A DNA stretch of 64,000 nucleotides from Microbotryum silenes-acaulis. Its lineage: Eukaryota > Basidiomycota > Microbotryomycetes > Microbotryales > Microbotryaceae. A program made the position numbers and the translations under genes. The stretch spans positions 1,116,001-1,180,000 of the forward strand of contig QPFY01000011.1 in NCBI GenBank assembly GCA_003665825.1, read 5' to 3'. Shown piece after piece: positions 1-11,413 of this stretch (positions within the stretch are counted from its first letter, which is position 1; each line of letters opens with the position of its first letter). Under the pieces are notes generated by a model that was given only the letters and a program-made list of their open reading frames with translations, was not told where the DNA came from and ran no database searches.

Positions 1-363
1 ACAGCGCCACGAGATCCAAGTCGTTCATCGAAAGTCGTTCATCGAGCTGTGAAGATAGTACGTCACGTGACGAAAGTTCGCGACACCCATCTAGTACGTA
101 AACTGCCTGCCTTCATCTCGAAGAAGTTAAGACACGAACTCAAACGCGCGCCGAATGCCACGTAGTAGACGATGAGGGCCAGAGTTCCCATTTGTACTCC
201 CACAAAAGAATTGGCACAGGCAAGCTGCCCAACCCAGAGGCTGAGAATCACGTGCGCGCTCGAGCTCGACTCGGCGTTCGGAGATGAATTTTTCGCCGTC
301 GGGGACGGGCTTGCCCTCGGTGATTGGGCGTCCGACGTGGTCAAGTAGAGTCGATGTCATCAT
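1..363 (-). CDS. 5' part of an unknown gene running off the left edge
   Basis: A minus-strand reading frame opens with two adjacent ATGs at 358-363 and begins MMTSTLLDHVGRPITEGK, followed by a charged stretch ending ERRVELERAR near position 250. A possible donor (GTGATT) lies just after it, and a second open exon may begin after the CTTCACAG near position 49, continuing beyond the window. The exon joins are not secure. I recognise no family. The charged, proline-poor start looks like a soluble N-terminus. An overlapping frame in the same stretch reads as hydrophobic residues but could be intron. Treat this as a tentative gene start only. Confidence 0.25.
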
Positions 364-1025
364 ACCAAAAGAACAGTGTGGGGTCGAGGGGTACAGAAGA
401 AAGTTCGCTAGGGAGGGAAAGGCACGATTTGGGCATTTGCCCCTGCCGATTAAGGTTCAAGACCCACAATCAGATTGCGGGCTGAGCTCGTCTTGCGGCT
501 GCGCATGGCGGCGATCGTCCGACAGCTGCGAGTCGGGAGCCTGGGACTACTGGTCCCACCGACGTCTGCGCAGGGGGTGCGCACTCTCGATTTTCTGGCC
601 TCGGTTCGCGCCGGGCTACATCTCCGCCCCCCTTGGCCAATACCACATTACCAAGTCTTCGCGATAGTAGCGCAATGAGCCGCGGGGAGGCCGCGGAGAA
701 GGATCCTGGCAGAGCATGGCCATGCTGGCAAGCGAGCTCAAAGTCGGTAAGAAAGACATGGCGAAGCTCGCGAAGTTGGTCGGGTAGCCGGCGGGCCTGA
801 GCTTCGCGTCGGCCACTTGATATTACGATCCCATTTGTAATTGACAGACCCGGTTCGCTCTAAAATTATTTGGTTAAGCAGCACTTACTGAGTTGTATGT
901 GCTGGCGAGAATCAGGTAAGTAGGATAACGTAACGCTGACGGGGCCCTCCAGTAAATTCCCAGGGGACGTCTTGCCCGGCCCTGGCCCTAGGCAACCCCC
1001 CACCTGTTGACGACCGAAGACTTCT
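364..1025. other. Intergenic, no clear gene
   Basis: This stretch lies between the start of the left-edge gene and the stop of the bestrophin-like gene. Short open frames exist on both strands. One on the minus strand at 616-816 starts MADAKLRPAGYP and could be an upstream exon of the left-edge gene, because a donor-like GTAATG follows it. I could not join it convincingly to anything. No repeat or RNA gene is visible. Confidence 0.4.
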
Positions 1026-3253
1026 TTATTCCGAACCATTCGCCTTAAGCTCTGTCTCCTTGGAGTCTTGACTGCAAACCGTACCACTCGCGGTCTGACG
1101 CCGTTCTTCCCCGCGAGAGATCGTGGCGCCGTGCGCTTGGGACGAATTTCCCATGGGAGTGGGTCCAGCCAAACCTTTCTTCAAGAAACGGGCCAATTCC
1201 GAGATGGGTATTTTTTGCTCCATGATTTGAGTCGCCGCTAGACCCTCCCACTGATCCGGACTGAGTGCCAGAGGGCTAGGAGTACCCCGGCCACAGGCAT
1301 TCACAAGGTTAGCGAACCGTCTGGAAAGCGTAGAGGACGCCAGCGTCCACTGGTGCTTACAAGTTGTTGTCGACGAAGAAGAAGTTTGTCGGATCCGTGT
1401 CACTTGTTGGGTGGGCGACGATCTCCTTCAGTTCGCGCAAGATCACTTCGGTGTACGACTCCAAATCGAGATCCGATCTGTGTGCACCGACTAAGCATCA
1501 ATTGACCGCGTGCCGCTTCGATCCGAGGCAGCGGAGATAGGTTCGTGCACTCACGCATCATAACCAAGAGGCTTCGAGGACGAAAGAGGTCAATCAACAT
1601 CAACTTGGTCCACTTTTTGCCCATCTTTAGAGCACCTGCTCACATTGTCGATCTCGTTCCCAATTTGCAAGAACCCGATGAAAACGAACGTGATCAGCGC
1701 CGTGGCGGGGATCGTCTAGTAGAGCGAAAAAAAGGGCCTCTATCAGCGTGTAAAGGAGGACAATACATGACGGTCAATTACTCACCTTCCATCCAAACGA
1801 CCCGTAAAGTTGACTCGGGAGTAGCAAGAGGTACAACCAGATCACGTGGCGGAGATGCAGGGCGTACGCGATTGGCATGGGCGAGAGCAGCACCCTTTCA
1901 AGGCCAGTGAGCGAGTCGGTCAAACCTTGCAGAGCTGCAAAGAGCGCGTTGGTGGTCGGCACGTCGATCGATTTGCGCCTCTGTAAAGCCGCGACCCAAC
2001 CGGAGAGGAACAGCGTGATCTCGAGGGGAACATTGTCTCCGTCCTTGTCGTTCTGCAGGGGCCTTCGCTTGCGGGTTTGCTTTTGCCTCTTGACGCGATG
2101 TCGCAATTTTCGTTGGCCTCGTCTAAGTAGACCAAACAGGTCACAAAACAACGCATAGAAGGGGATGTACTCGTCCCAGGCGATCGGAGGAGGGTTGCGC
2201 GGCGGTAGTAGTGCGTGAGGGCTGATAAGTCGACGTTGCTCGTGCTGGTGTTGACCGTGTGCACGGAGATTGACCGTGGTCGCTGATTCACTATGTCCCG
2301 AAGGTTCGCGGTGCAAGAGAATAGAGGCTGAGGTCGTGCGCGCGCTTCCGGTGGCGGTGAAGGGGAGCATCGTCGAACTCACGCCGGACGTCTCGCGCGT
2401 GAGGGGCTCAAAGTTGTGCTCCACGTCGAGGTCGGGTCGAGGGATGAAGGTGGATGCGGGTAGCCGATCTGAATTTATTTTCGCTGAAGTGATTAGGCTA
2501 CAAGAAGGTCACGTTCTTGATGAGAGCGGTACTCACACTTTGGAAGATAGCAGACATAGGAGTAGAGATCTTCGTAGTAGACGCTCGCCTCGCCACGGCA
2601 GTAATGCTTCAGCGCGATGCAAAACCCTCCGACCAGCCTGATTGCCGACGTCTTTTCGATCAGAGCCCTTCGCCGGTCGTCTTCGCCAGCCGGGCTCGCT
2701 CCCGGGTCGATGGTGTCGGGGACGTGGATCCATGCGGTGCGTGCGAAGCATCGCGACGCGAAGATGATGGACGACCAGTACCGACGACCTTCCTGGTAGC
2801 ACGAATATGCCGAGGATGTGCGGAAAGAGATGAGAAAGCCCAGCACGCTACCAAACACCTGCACATCAAAAGCGAAAAGAATAACAGCAAATGAATACGT
2901 TAGAAAACGAGAATGCTACCTCCAGCTCCTTTCGGAGGAAGGACCGATCAGGACGGGCGAGGAGAGTCAGGCTGAACGAACGGTGGTGAGTGTCGTGGCA
3001 ATCTGCAAGGGGACGACCCTCTGCGAAATGATGGTGACCATGGTCGCGACCAAAGTGAAGAAGATGACCTGCGACACACATATTGTCAGTACCGTAGCGG
3101 ATCAAGGTGAAACAATGGGTTTTGCCTACGCCAATTTGCGAAGCCGTAGCCACGTACCTCGGGGAGGATCAGCCAAAGGACGGTGAACTTGAGATGAACA
3201 AGGCCCGAAGACCTCAGCCCCATGTCGTGGCGATGGTACTGAGGATCAGCCAT
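1026..3253 (-). CDS. Bestrophin-like (UPF0187) anion channel protein, 8 exons
   Basis: Bestrophin/RFP-TM family proteins form multimeric anion channels in membranes. The model joins 3253-3158, 3068-2982, 2858-2537, 2468-1786, 1715-1644, 1571-1555, 1477-1361 and 1320-1026 (562 aa). Family hallmarks are clear: near residue 10 a short helix and KFTVLWLILPEV, then VPLQIATTLTTV and GFLISFRTSSAY with YQEGRRYW in the conserved membrane core. Later come NVPLEITLFLSGWV, a second hydrophobic block, FIGFLQIGNEIDNPLGYD and DLDLESYTEVILREL, the C-terminal bestrophin signature. Exon 6 is only 17 nt and is needed to join EIDN to PLGYDASDLDL. The last intron would be only 40 nt; without it the protein stops at TAA 1357-1359 after VDNNL. 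The family call is strong. The C-terminal tail after residue 465 is less certain. Confidence 0.85.
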
Positions 3254-3714
3254 TGCTTGTACGACTGCCTTGATAACTGCTGAATCCTCAGCTGGACCAC
3301 TCTACGGGTTTGAGGGCAGAATTTGGCGGTGAACGCGAGAGTGCAGGCGGTGGCCCGTTCGGCGCGGAGGGGGAAGCTGCTCTGGGCAGCTCTGCCTAAT
3401 CGTCGTTTGCTCCCTTCTGAGCCATAGCAATTAGGCTTGACCCAGATTAGCGCCTAGGAGACGTCCGTTGACCCAGCGCTCTCATATTAGTCCTCGTGAG
3501 GCGTAGACGGACTGACGTGGACGAGGCCCGTTCTCCGACGCTAGCGCGCATGGCCCCTCTTCTGTCGGGCGGCAGCGGGCGAGTGCGGGCGTCTGCGCGA
3601 GTCTGCGCGCGTGAGGCCGTCGCAGCCGTACATGCAAGCAGGCGACGGAGCTTTGACCTTTGTCTCTGTACCGACAGCGTCCGCTTTCCGAGCTCTCGCC
3701 GGATAAAGACAGGA
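3254..3714. promoter_or_regulatory. Divergent promoter between bestrophin-like gene and GPN2
   Basis: A 461-bp head-to-head intergenic region must hold the promoters of both flanking genes. It contains GC-rich stretches and no obvious TATA box. No further elements can be assigned from the sequence alone. Confidence 0.45.
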
Positions 3715-5148
3715 ATGCCATTCGGACAGGTCGTCATCGGTCCACCAGGCTCAGGCAAGAGTACATACTGCTATGGGCTGTACCAGGTCAGTCGCTCTCG
3801 CCGTCTCACGCGTTCGGACCCACTTACTCTACTGCGGTCGCGAAGCCCCCCTCCCCTCCACCCTCGGACTGACCCTCCTCGGCCCGTCGCTCATTCCATG
3901 CCTAGTTCCTCAACGCCTTGGAGCGACCAGTGATCATCGTCAATCTGGATCCGGCCGCTCCTGCACCACCCTATCCGTCCTCGATCTCGATTACGTCACT
4001 CATCTCACTCCAGGATGCCATGACCGCTCATCACCTCGGTCCCAATGGTGCGATGCTCTACTGTCTCGAATACCTCGAGGCCAACATCGATTGGCTCGAA
4101 GAAGAGCTCGATCGCGTGTTGGCAGAGAAGGGCTACGACGGCGATCGGAGGGAGCAGGCGTTTGTCGTGTTCGACACACCGGGCCAAGTGGAGCTCAGCA
4201 CCGACCACGGTAGTCTCAAGAGGATAGTCGAGAGGTTAGGCAAGAAAGGTGGCTGGAGGGTGAGTCACTAACGCCTTTGCGGGAGAACTCGATTTGGGAC
4301 GATGTTCACACCAATCCAATCGGATCTCACAGCTCGCGGCGGTGCACTTGCTCGATGCGCACCACATCCTCGACGCCGGGAAATACGTTGCTCTGCTACT
4401 GCTGTCATTGCGCACTATGCTTCAGATGGAGCTTCCTCATATCAACGTACTGTCCAAGATCGATCTGCTGTCCACAGCTGGCGAGCTACGTGAGTCTCAT
4501 ACCCTCAGCGCGCACGTTAGTCGTCGCACGGCAAATTGATCGGGATGCACTTGTGCAGCTTTCAATCTCGACTTTTATACCGAGGTCAAGGATCTCCAGT
4601 ACCTGCTACCTCTGCTGGAGAAAGACCAGAGAACACGGCGGTTCTCGGAGCTCAATAGGGTCATTTGCGAGTTGATTGACGAGTTTGGCCTCGTGAGCTT
4701 TGAAACGCTCTGCGTCGAGGTAGGTCCCGGACTTGATTTCCCATGTGGCATGTGGTGACTTGCCTGGAGATAAGTCTGACCACCCTGCATCGTCTCTATC
4801 ACTATCACCTTATTTTTTTCCTGGTAGGACAAGGAATCGATGCTGCGGCTTGTCCAAGTGGTCGACCAGGCTGTAGGCTATGTCGCACCGACGCCGTTGA
4901 CCGACAGTGACATGGCCGACTCTCCGGCACAAGCCCATGCACACCATCATTCGCACCAATCTGAGCTTCCTTCTATGGTCGACCCCTTGTCGCAGCTCTA
5001 CTATTCTTCGACCGTTCAGGAAAAATGGATCGACCACCGCGACGAGTACGAGACCCACGAGAAGAAGATGTGGGAGCAGGAGGGCGACCGAGCGATCGAG
5101 GTGGCGAACGAGCAAAGTCGAAGAGCCGCAAGTGCAGCAGACTCGTGA
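3715..5148 (+). CDS. GPN2: GPN-loop GTPase 2
   Basis: GPN-loop GTPases assist assembly and nuclear import of RNA polymerases and act in the cytoplasm. Exons 3715-3786, 3906-4259, 4333-4489, 4559-4719 and 4828-5148 close to 354 aa, close to the usual size for GPN2. The start MPFGQVVIGPPGSGKST carries the P-loop at residues 9-17. VNLDPAAPAPPYP is the switch region; most family members have DPAN, here DPAA. LGPNGAMLYCLEYLEANIDWL holds the diagnostic Gly-Pro-Asn loop, VVFDTPGQVEL is the G3 box and NVLSKIDLL the G4 box. The MPFGQ start and the overall order fit GPN2 rather than GPN1 or GPN3. The C-terminus is acidic/basic and probably helical. The gene is divergent from the bestrophin-like gene and is followed in the same direction by phosphoketolase after 316 bp. 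Confidence 0.92.
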
Positions 5149-5464
5149 AGACGCGTATGTTGGAACATGTTGTAGTATACCAATTCGTTAAACCTGTACA
5201 GTTCGCAAAAGTATAGCAGGAATGTTTTCACCGTCGCGTATTGTCGGGGTCAAAAATTGTGGGCCATCTCGAGAATTGTTCACCAATCGGTTCGAACTTC
5301 GGAAGCGAAGACGTCATCGGTCGGAGGGAGCTCGGCCTTCTCGGACTTTCTCGGACTATGCTTGCCAGTGCTCGACCAAACGTGCGACCCGTTGCATTCC
5401 CCTTCCTCCTTCCCAGCCCCATCTCTTCTCACCATACCTCTTCCCATCCCTATCTTCGTCAAAC
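5149..5464. promoter_or_regulatory. Spacer between GPN2 and phosphoketolase
   Basis: This 316-bp spacer holds the GPN2 3' end and the phosphoketolase promoter. A C/T-rich tract (about 5400-5460) directly precedes the phosphoketolase ATG; pyrimidine-rich leaders of this sort are common before highly expressed fungal genes. No TATA box is evident. Confidence 0.4.
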
Positions 5465-8400
5465 ATGGGTAAAGAGGAAGCCCCACCCCCGACCATCATC
5501 CCTTCCGAGCTCAGCGCCTCGCCCGATTCGCCCCTCAGCTCGCTCGCGGTTCAGCTCGACGTCGATGAGCTGTCGAAAGCATATGATGCGTCGCACCTCG
5601 ACCGCGTGCACCAGAGCTGGCGTGCTTCGTGTTACCTCGCGACAGCGCAGATCTTCTTGACCGGAAACGCCACGATGGAAGAGAAGCTGACCAGGAAACA
5701 CATCAAACCTCGTCTTCTCGGCGTAAGTTACAAGTCAGAGCTGATTGCGCCGGCTAGATCGGGCATCGGGCTTGACAGTCTTTATCGACGTGGAGGCGAC
5801 TGTCACACTACCGGGAAGAAGTTTTCGGTCGGGTGACTTTGTGGTGGTTCCATAGCTTGTCGACGTGCGAAAGCCGTGTCAATCACCTACTGTCGCGGCC
5901 ACGATGCCATCGCATCGTCTCGCACGCCAAGGCATCGCCTCCGTTCCCAATCACGTGCGCAGACCGAGTGCGGCGATGACGCGTCGGGCCCGAAGGTCCA
6001 CATGGGGCCCCGCATGTTGAACCCGGTGCCACGACGGTGCCCACTTTACCCGTCCCCGAATCAGCCGTGCCCACTTTATCCGTCACCGAACAAACGGTGC
6101 CCAATTTACCCGTCACCGAACCAAGAACTAACATGGACATTCAAACCCCTTCCTCGATACCAAACAGCACTATGGTACGACCGGCGGTCTCGCGTTCGCC
6201 TACTCGCACACCCAAGCTCTCATCCGTCGTCGCGGCGAACAAGAAGACGGGAACGAGCCCAGCTTTCTGTTCATCACCGGCCCGGGCCATGGAGCGCCTG
6301 CGATCCTCTCCGAGCTCTACATCGAGGGTGCCATCTCCAAGTTCTACCCCGAGTACGCCATGGACAAGCAAGGCCTCAACAAGTTCGTCAAGAGCTTCTC
6401 TTGGCCGGGAGGATTCCCTTCCCACGTCAACGCTGAGACACCAGGATGCATTCACGAAGGTGGAGAGCTTGGTGCGTTCAAGAGATTTATAGCCCAAAAT
6501 GTAGCGATCTTCTCTGACCGCGTTTTTGCCTCGTCTTGCAACCGCAGGCTATGCCCTGGCCGTCGCTTACGGCAGCGTCTTTGACAAGCCTGACCTCATT
6601 TCGGTCGTCGTCGTCGGGGACGGAGAGAGCGAGACGGGTCCAACGGCGACTGCCTGGCACTCGCACAAGTGGCTCAACCCCGCGACTTCAGGCGCCGTCT
6701 TGCCGGTGCTGCACGTCAACGGCTTCAAAATCTCGGAGCGCACGCTCCCCGGAACCATGGACGCGACCGAATTAGCTTTGCTATATACGGGCTATGGCTA
6801 TCAAGTCCGCTTCGTCGAGTATGAGCCAGAGGGAGAGCCCACCATGGGAGGAAACGACCCAGCGGACATCAAGCTCAACCGCAACATGGCAGTTTCGATC
6901 GATTGGGCGTACAGCGAAATCCGTAGAATTCAGAAGGCTGCGCGCTCGGGCCAGCCCCTGCAAAAGCCTCGCTGGCCATTGCTGATCTTGCGCTCGCCCA
7001 AAGGTGAGAGCGGCGTGTGTCTAAAGATACACGAGACGCGTAACAAGCTGACTTCTGGGTTCTTTCTCCTTTATCCAGGATGGACGGGGCCCTTGACCGA
7101 CGGCAAAGGCAAGCAGCTGCTCAACTCGTTCGCCTCGCATCAGGTTCCTCTCCCGGCCGCTGGCAAGGACGACGAACAGTTGGATCATCTCGAGAGATGG
7201 CTCAGATCGTACGAGCCAGAGAAGATCTTCCAGCCGGAGCACAAGCTTTCGCAAGGCACCTCTATTCTCAATCAAGACTACGACTCTGTCCTTCCCAAAC
7301 AACGAGAGCGTCGACTTGGTTTCGTCCCTGAGGCCTATCAGGGTTACAAGGCGCTCGATCTGGGCGACTGGAAAACGATGACGTACGAGAAGGGCGCAGA
7401 GGAGATCTCGTGCATGAAGGCGATCGGGAAATTCCTCGCCGACACCATCAAGCGCAACCCGCGCAAGTTCCGCATCTTCTCTCCCGACGAGCTCGCGTCG
7501 AACAAGCTCGACGGCGTGTTTGAAGTCACCAGTCGCGCCTTCCAGTGGGATCCCGAGACGGCGGACAAGGAGAATGCGGCAGTGATGGAGATGCTATCGG
7601 AACACACTTTGCAAGGCTGGCTTCAAGGCTACACTCTCACTGGCCGTTCAGGTGTCTTCCCTTCGTACGAGGCGTTCTTGGGCATCATTGCGACTATGAT
7701 GATCCAATACGCCAAATTCACCAAAAGTGAGTAGCGCGCTCGGCCCTGTGTTCTCGACCGCGCACCCCGAATCGAACACGAGTTTAACTATCTTGGTGAA
7801 CAATCACTGATGCTTTCCATCCCTTTCCCCGGCGTGTTCTTTTTTCTTAACAGTGGCTCTTGAAACTCCATGGCGTGGCCCGACGGCGAGTCTGACCTAC
7901 ATCGAGACCAGCACGTGGACACGCCAGGAACACAATGGGTACTCGCATCAGCAAGTGGGCTTCATTTCTTCCGTGCTCTCGTTGCCTGTTCACCTCGCTC
8001 GCGTCTACCTTCCAGCGGACGCCAACACCTCCGTCTCCGTCATTTCGCACTGCCTCAAGTCGAAGAACTATATCAACCTGATCATCGGCACCAAAGCACC
8101 CTCTCCCGTATTCCTGACTCCGGACGAGGCCGAGGAACACTGCATCGCGGGTGCCAGCGTGTGGAAGTCTTACTCCACAGACGAAGGTGAGTCATAAGTA
8201 GTCTCAATCCTTCCTCAACCTCTACCAAAACCAATTGATGTTATGCTAGGTGTCAACCCGGACGTTGTGCTCGTCGGCATCGGTTTCGAGCTTACCGCCG
8301 AGGTTATCGCCGCTGCGGCTCGCTTGCGCAAAGACTTCGGTGACAGCCTCCGAGTCCGTGTGGTCAACGTCGTCGACTTGCTTGTGCTCGCGTCTGTCGG

Positions 8401-8946
8401 AGAACACCCGCATGCTTTGAGCGAGGCCGGTTTCAACTCGTTGTTCCCGCCCAACACTCCTGTAGTGATCAACTGGCACGGCCACCCTGCTCAGATCGCA
8501 TCGTTGCTGTTCAACCGCCCTCACTCTGTTGGCCGCACCCGATTCCACATCAACGGCTACATCGAACAAGGATCAACGACGACTCCCTACCTTATGCTCA
8601 AGGTCAACAAGTGCGATCGTTACACGGTGGCTACGAACGCGCTCGATATGGTCGCGCTCAACTTTTCAAAGTACCCCAACCACTTTGCACAGCTCGAGAA
8701 GCATGAACGTGTTGGCAGGGTCGTCGCCCAGGTTCAACAAAAGATCGCCATTTACGCTTCCAAGAACCGAGAGTTCGAGAAGTATGCTCAGTGAGTTTGG
8801 TTCTTTTCCTCACATACCATCACGGAAGAGCCGTGCCTGAAGTGAACTGACTGGCCCCTATCCTACTCGGCGCCTTTCGCTTCTGTAGAGAGACGCAGCA
8901 AGATCACCCCGAGATTGGTGCCACCGCGACCCTTGCCGAAGGCTAA
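5465..8946 (+). CDS. Phosphoketolase (xylulose-5-P/fructose-6-P), 7 exons
   Basis: Phosphoketolase is a thiamine-diphosphate enzyme that splits xylulose-5-phosphate (and often fructose-6-phosphate) with phosphate to give acetyl-phosphate and a shorter sugar phosphate, a cytosolic bypass supplying C2 units. Exons 5465-5722, 6168-6471, 6548-7003, 7079-7726, 7854-8186, 8250-8790 and 8889-8946 sum to 865 aa, near the family length of about 800. Visible motifs: KHIKPRLLGHYGTTGGL at the exon 1/2 join, FITGPGHGAP (about residue 120), PGGFPSHVNAETPG, GDGESETGP (about 210, cofactor binding), HVNGFKISERT, and SPDELASNKLDGVFE and SYEAFLGIIATMMIQYAKF later. The C-terminal part has HPAQIASLLFNRP and FHINGYIEQGSTTTP. 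Intron 1 is unusually long (445 nt) and contains a 30-bp tandem repeat. All catalytic regions look intact. Confidence 0.93.
6037..6126. repeat. Three-copy 30-bp minisatellite inside phosphoketolase intron 1
   Basis: Three head-to-tail 30-bp units run 6037-6066, 6067-6096 and 6097-6126. Each begins GTGCCCA(C/A)TTTA and contains CCGTC(C/A)CCGAA. Units differ at a few positions. The array sits close to the acceptor of the 445-nt first intron, which accounts for much of that intron's extra length. Confidence 0.85.
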
Positions 8947-9405
8947 GAGCTTGTGAAAGCTCTTCTTTGTTGCTCTCAAATCCTCCATTCGGTTCGACCT
9001 GCTCTCTGTCTAGTCAGTTTTCCAGACCGTATTCTCTTCGCTGGTACTTCCGCCGTGTTTCGAATTCCGTGCAAATGAACTTAGACGATGCTTTTCCGAG
9101 TGGATCGAGTAGCGTGTGTATTTCAAGAGTTTGACAACACAGATATGTAATAGAGGACTTCACATATTATTGTTCATACAGACCGAGATTGCCTCGGAAG
9201 TTGGTTTAGCTTCAAGTTCCCTTTTCTCGCAAAGGCTCCTATCGAAGATCGCACACGAGCTCCCATCAGACAAATTGGTGAATACGGTTTCCATTTCAGA
9301 CTTCCCGGAGGGCAACCGGGGCAGCCGATCTACTTTATATTGACTTCTTTCTGATCACTGTTGACATATTGCCCACGTGGTAGCTTCAACGAGTGGCATC
9401 GTCGT
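8947..9405. other. Convergent 3' region
   Basis: The 459 bp between the stop codons of phosphoketolase (+) and peroxiredoxin (-) hold the two 3' untranslated regions. The sequence is more AT-rich than the genes. I see no gene, repeat or RNA here. Confidence 0.5.
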
Positions 9406-10462
9406 TTAGAGCTTGGCCAAAACGGCCTCGGCACCGGAGACGGTGACTCCTCCGCCCTCCTCAATACCGATGTACTCGACCTAAAGAACAAAAACATTCG
9501 AATAAGTGAAGCTGTGCCATCTATGAACCGCCGAGAGTAGCAAGTCTCACCTTGAGGTCATTGATGATCGCCGCGAAGCGCTTGGATCGCTTGCCGAAGC
9601 CGACGTGGGACAAGTCTTGGACCAAGCCGGCCGCCTCGAGCCAAGTGAGGGTGGCGTCCGAGATGCAGGTCAATTTGTTGCCGGCCTTGAGAGCGCGTTG
9701 CCAGGCCGAGACTGGGGTTGGCAAAAGAGGAAAGCGACCATTTCGGTCAGCCGGGTCAGGCAGAGAGAGAGCAAGGGGGCGAATACAGGCTTACCGACAA
9801 AGACGTCGTTCGAGGCGATGCAGTAGACGGCGTCAACACCTGCGCAACGTTACCACAATAAAGCAGGGTAGGTGTGCGAAGGCGGTGCAGACAGGGGTCA
9901 AATTGGGGCCGTGTCGTCGATGAGCCATTTTGGGCCAAAGGATGGGTGGGGAAAGCGAGCGCAATTTGTCAGCGAGGTGGGGCGGAGGGACGCTTTCCAC
10001 GTGGAATCGGATTGCCGCGGGTGCAGCGAGAAACGTGCTGCAGCGCGTACTCACCCTTGGACTGCAGCTTCTCAAAGCCCTCGAGATAACCGGGAAGGTG
10101 AGCCTCTGTTGAGATACAGGCGATGAATGTCAGTACAGTGGTTACAGTGGTTACAGTGATTACGGGCAGGGTGACACGCCGATACGAGAGGAGAGTGGGT
10201 CATCTACGCACCAGAGCAGGTCGGCGTGAAGGCTGAAGTGGCGGCGATGAACAAGTTGTAAAGTTCATCAGTCTACAGTCTCAAAGATCCTATCGTCAGA
10301 TCGACACTGACCTCCGGGAACGCCGAAGAGAACAATCTTCTTGCCCTTCCACTCGTCGGTCTTGAGCTGCTGGGGCTTGCCGCAGATGGAGGGATCGTCA
10401 TCCACGTTGTCAACGAAGGCGAACGTGCCGGAGGGGATCGTGGAGCCAACTTCGATCGTCAT
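9406..10462 (-). CDS. Peroxiredoxin, Prx5/AhpC-TSA type (PMP20-like)
   Basis: This thiol peroxidase reduces hydrogen peroxide and organic hydroperoxides. Exons 10462-10312, 10232-10212, 10105-10055, 9839-9795, 9711-9551 and 9480-9406 give 167 aa, exactly the usual length of this subfamily. The peroxidatic motif PGAFTPTCS places the catalytic cysteine at residue 56. It is encoded by a 21-nt exon, so simple gene finders may miss it. HLPGYLEGFEKLQSKGVDAVYCIASNDVFV follows the expected fold, as does the end EYIGIEEGGGVTVSGAEAVLAKL. The C-terminus AKL resembles a type-1 peroxisomal targeting signal, as in PMP20 proteins, though cytosolic homologues end similarly. Several fungal members are known allergens. 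It converges on phosphoketolase and diverges from the EI24-type gene. Confidence 0.92.
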
Positions 10463-11413
10463 GGTGCGTGTGCGAGTAAAGTGTTTGGAGTGAGGAGGTG
10501 GGGAGGAGGTTTTGTGTGTGTGGTGTGTGGTAGAGAGGTAGAGCGCAAGCTACTCGACGCTTCCACGACGTTCTAGGCTCGCAAGGCGGCATGACTACTG
10601 CATGACTAATTGTCCGGCTAGTGGGGATCCGGTGCCCGATCGGCAATTCATGCTTCGCTTGGCAGCCTGCAGGGCCAGCTCAGCCTACCTACCTCCAACC
10701 TGATTCGGACGTCTTTTTAATTTAGTAACAGTCGGTCAGGACTTGTTGCTTCGGAGACTCCGGGGATGAGACGGCCAAATATCGTATTTTGAAGTGCTTG
10801 GGTCCGGGTCGAGTCAGCCGTCGCGGAAGCTTCACTGCTGCCGATCACCTCTGCAGCTCTTGGCCCAACAGTTGCGGGTACATAGCTGAGGAGGTACACT
10901 TCACTTCTCGGACATTCAAATTGAAGAAAAAAAGCTTCTCGTACGTCGCAGGACCAGAGAGAAGGGTTTATGGCGGACGCACTCCAACTTCAAAGTTTGC
11001 GCCGCTGCTTCGCCTCCGATCAACGTCCCAGCCTGCGCGAAAGTACTAAAGATGAGAAAGACTCATAAAATCAGCAGTATACACCAGAGCTCCAAGGGCC
11101 AAGATGCACCTCACAATCTACACCGCAAAATACTCGACCGAGCTTCTCAATCTGTCAAGTTATCGTCTTCAAGTGTACGTGCACAAGGCGAGCAAGCTTA
11201 GCCAAGCTACATCCAAGACATAGGCTTGACTGGCCGGGCGGGGCAATCGCTTCGACCCGGCGTCCGCGATGACGTCGCCCGACTCGCCTCATAGTCAGAC
11301 TTGTCATTATTTCCTTCCTTCCTTCCTTCACGAAAATCGACCTCACCCTCTCCTCTGTTGCCACTTCCCGAATTGCCATTTGTGCCATCCAGAAAGACCT
11401 GTCTGCCTCAAGC
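10463..11413. promoter_or_regulatory. Divergent intergenic region (peroxiredoxin / EI24-type gene)
   Basis: This 951-bp region lies between two divergent start codons. A stretch near 11290-11340 is C/T-rich (repeated TTCC units) and likely belongs to the EI24-type promoter or leader. G/T-rich sequence around 10490-10530 precedes the peroxiredoxin start. No transposon or RNA gene is evident. Confidence 0.4.
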
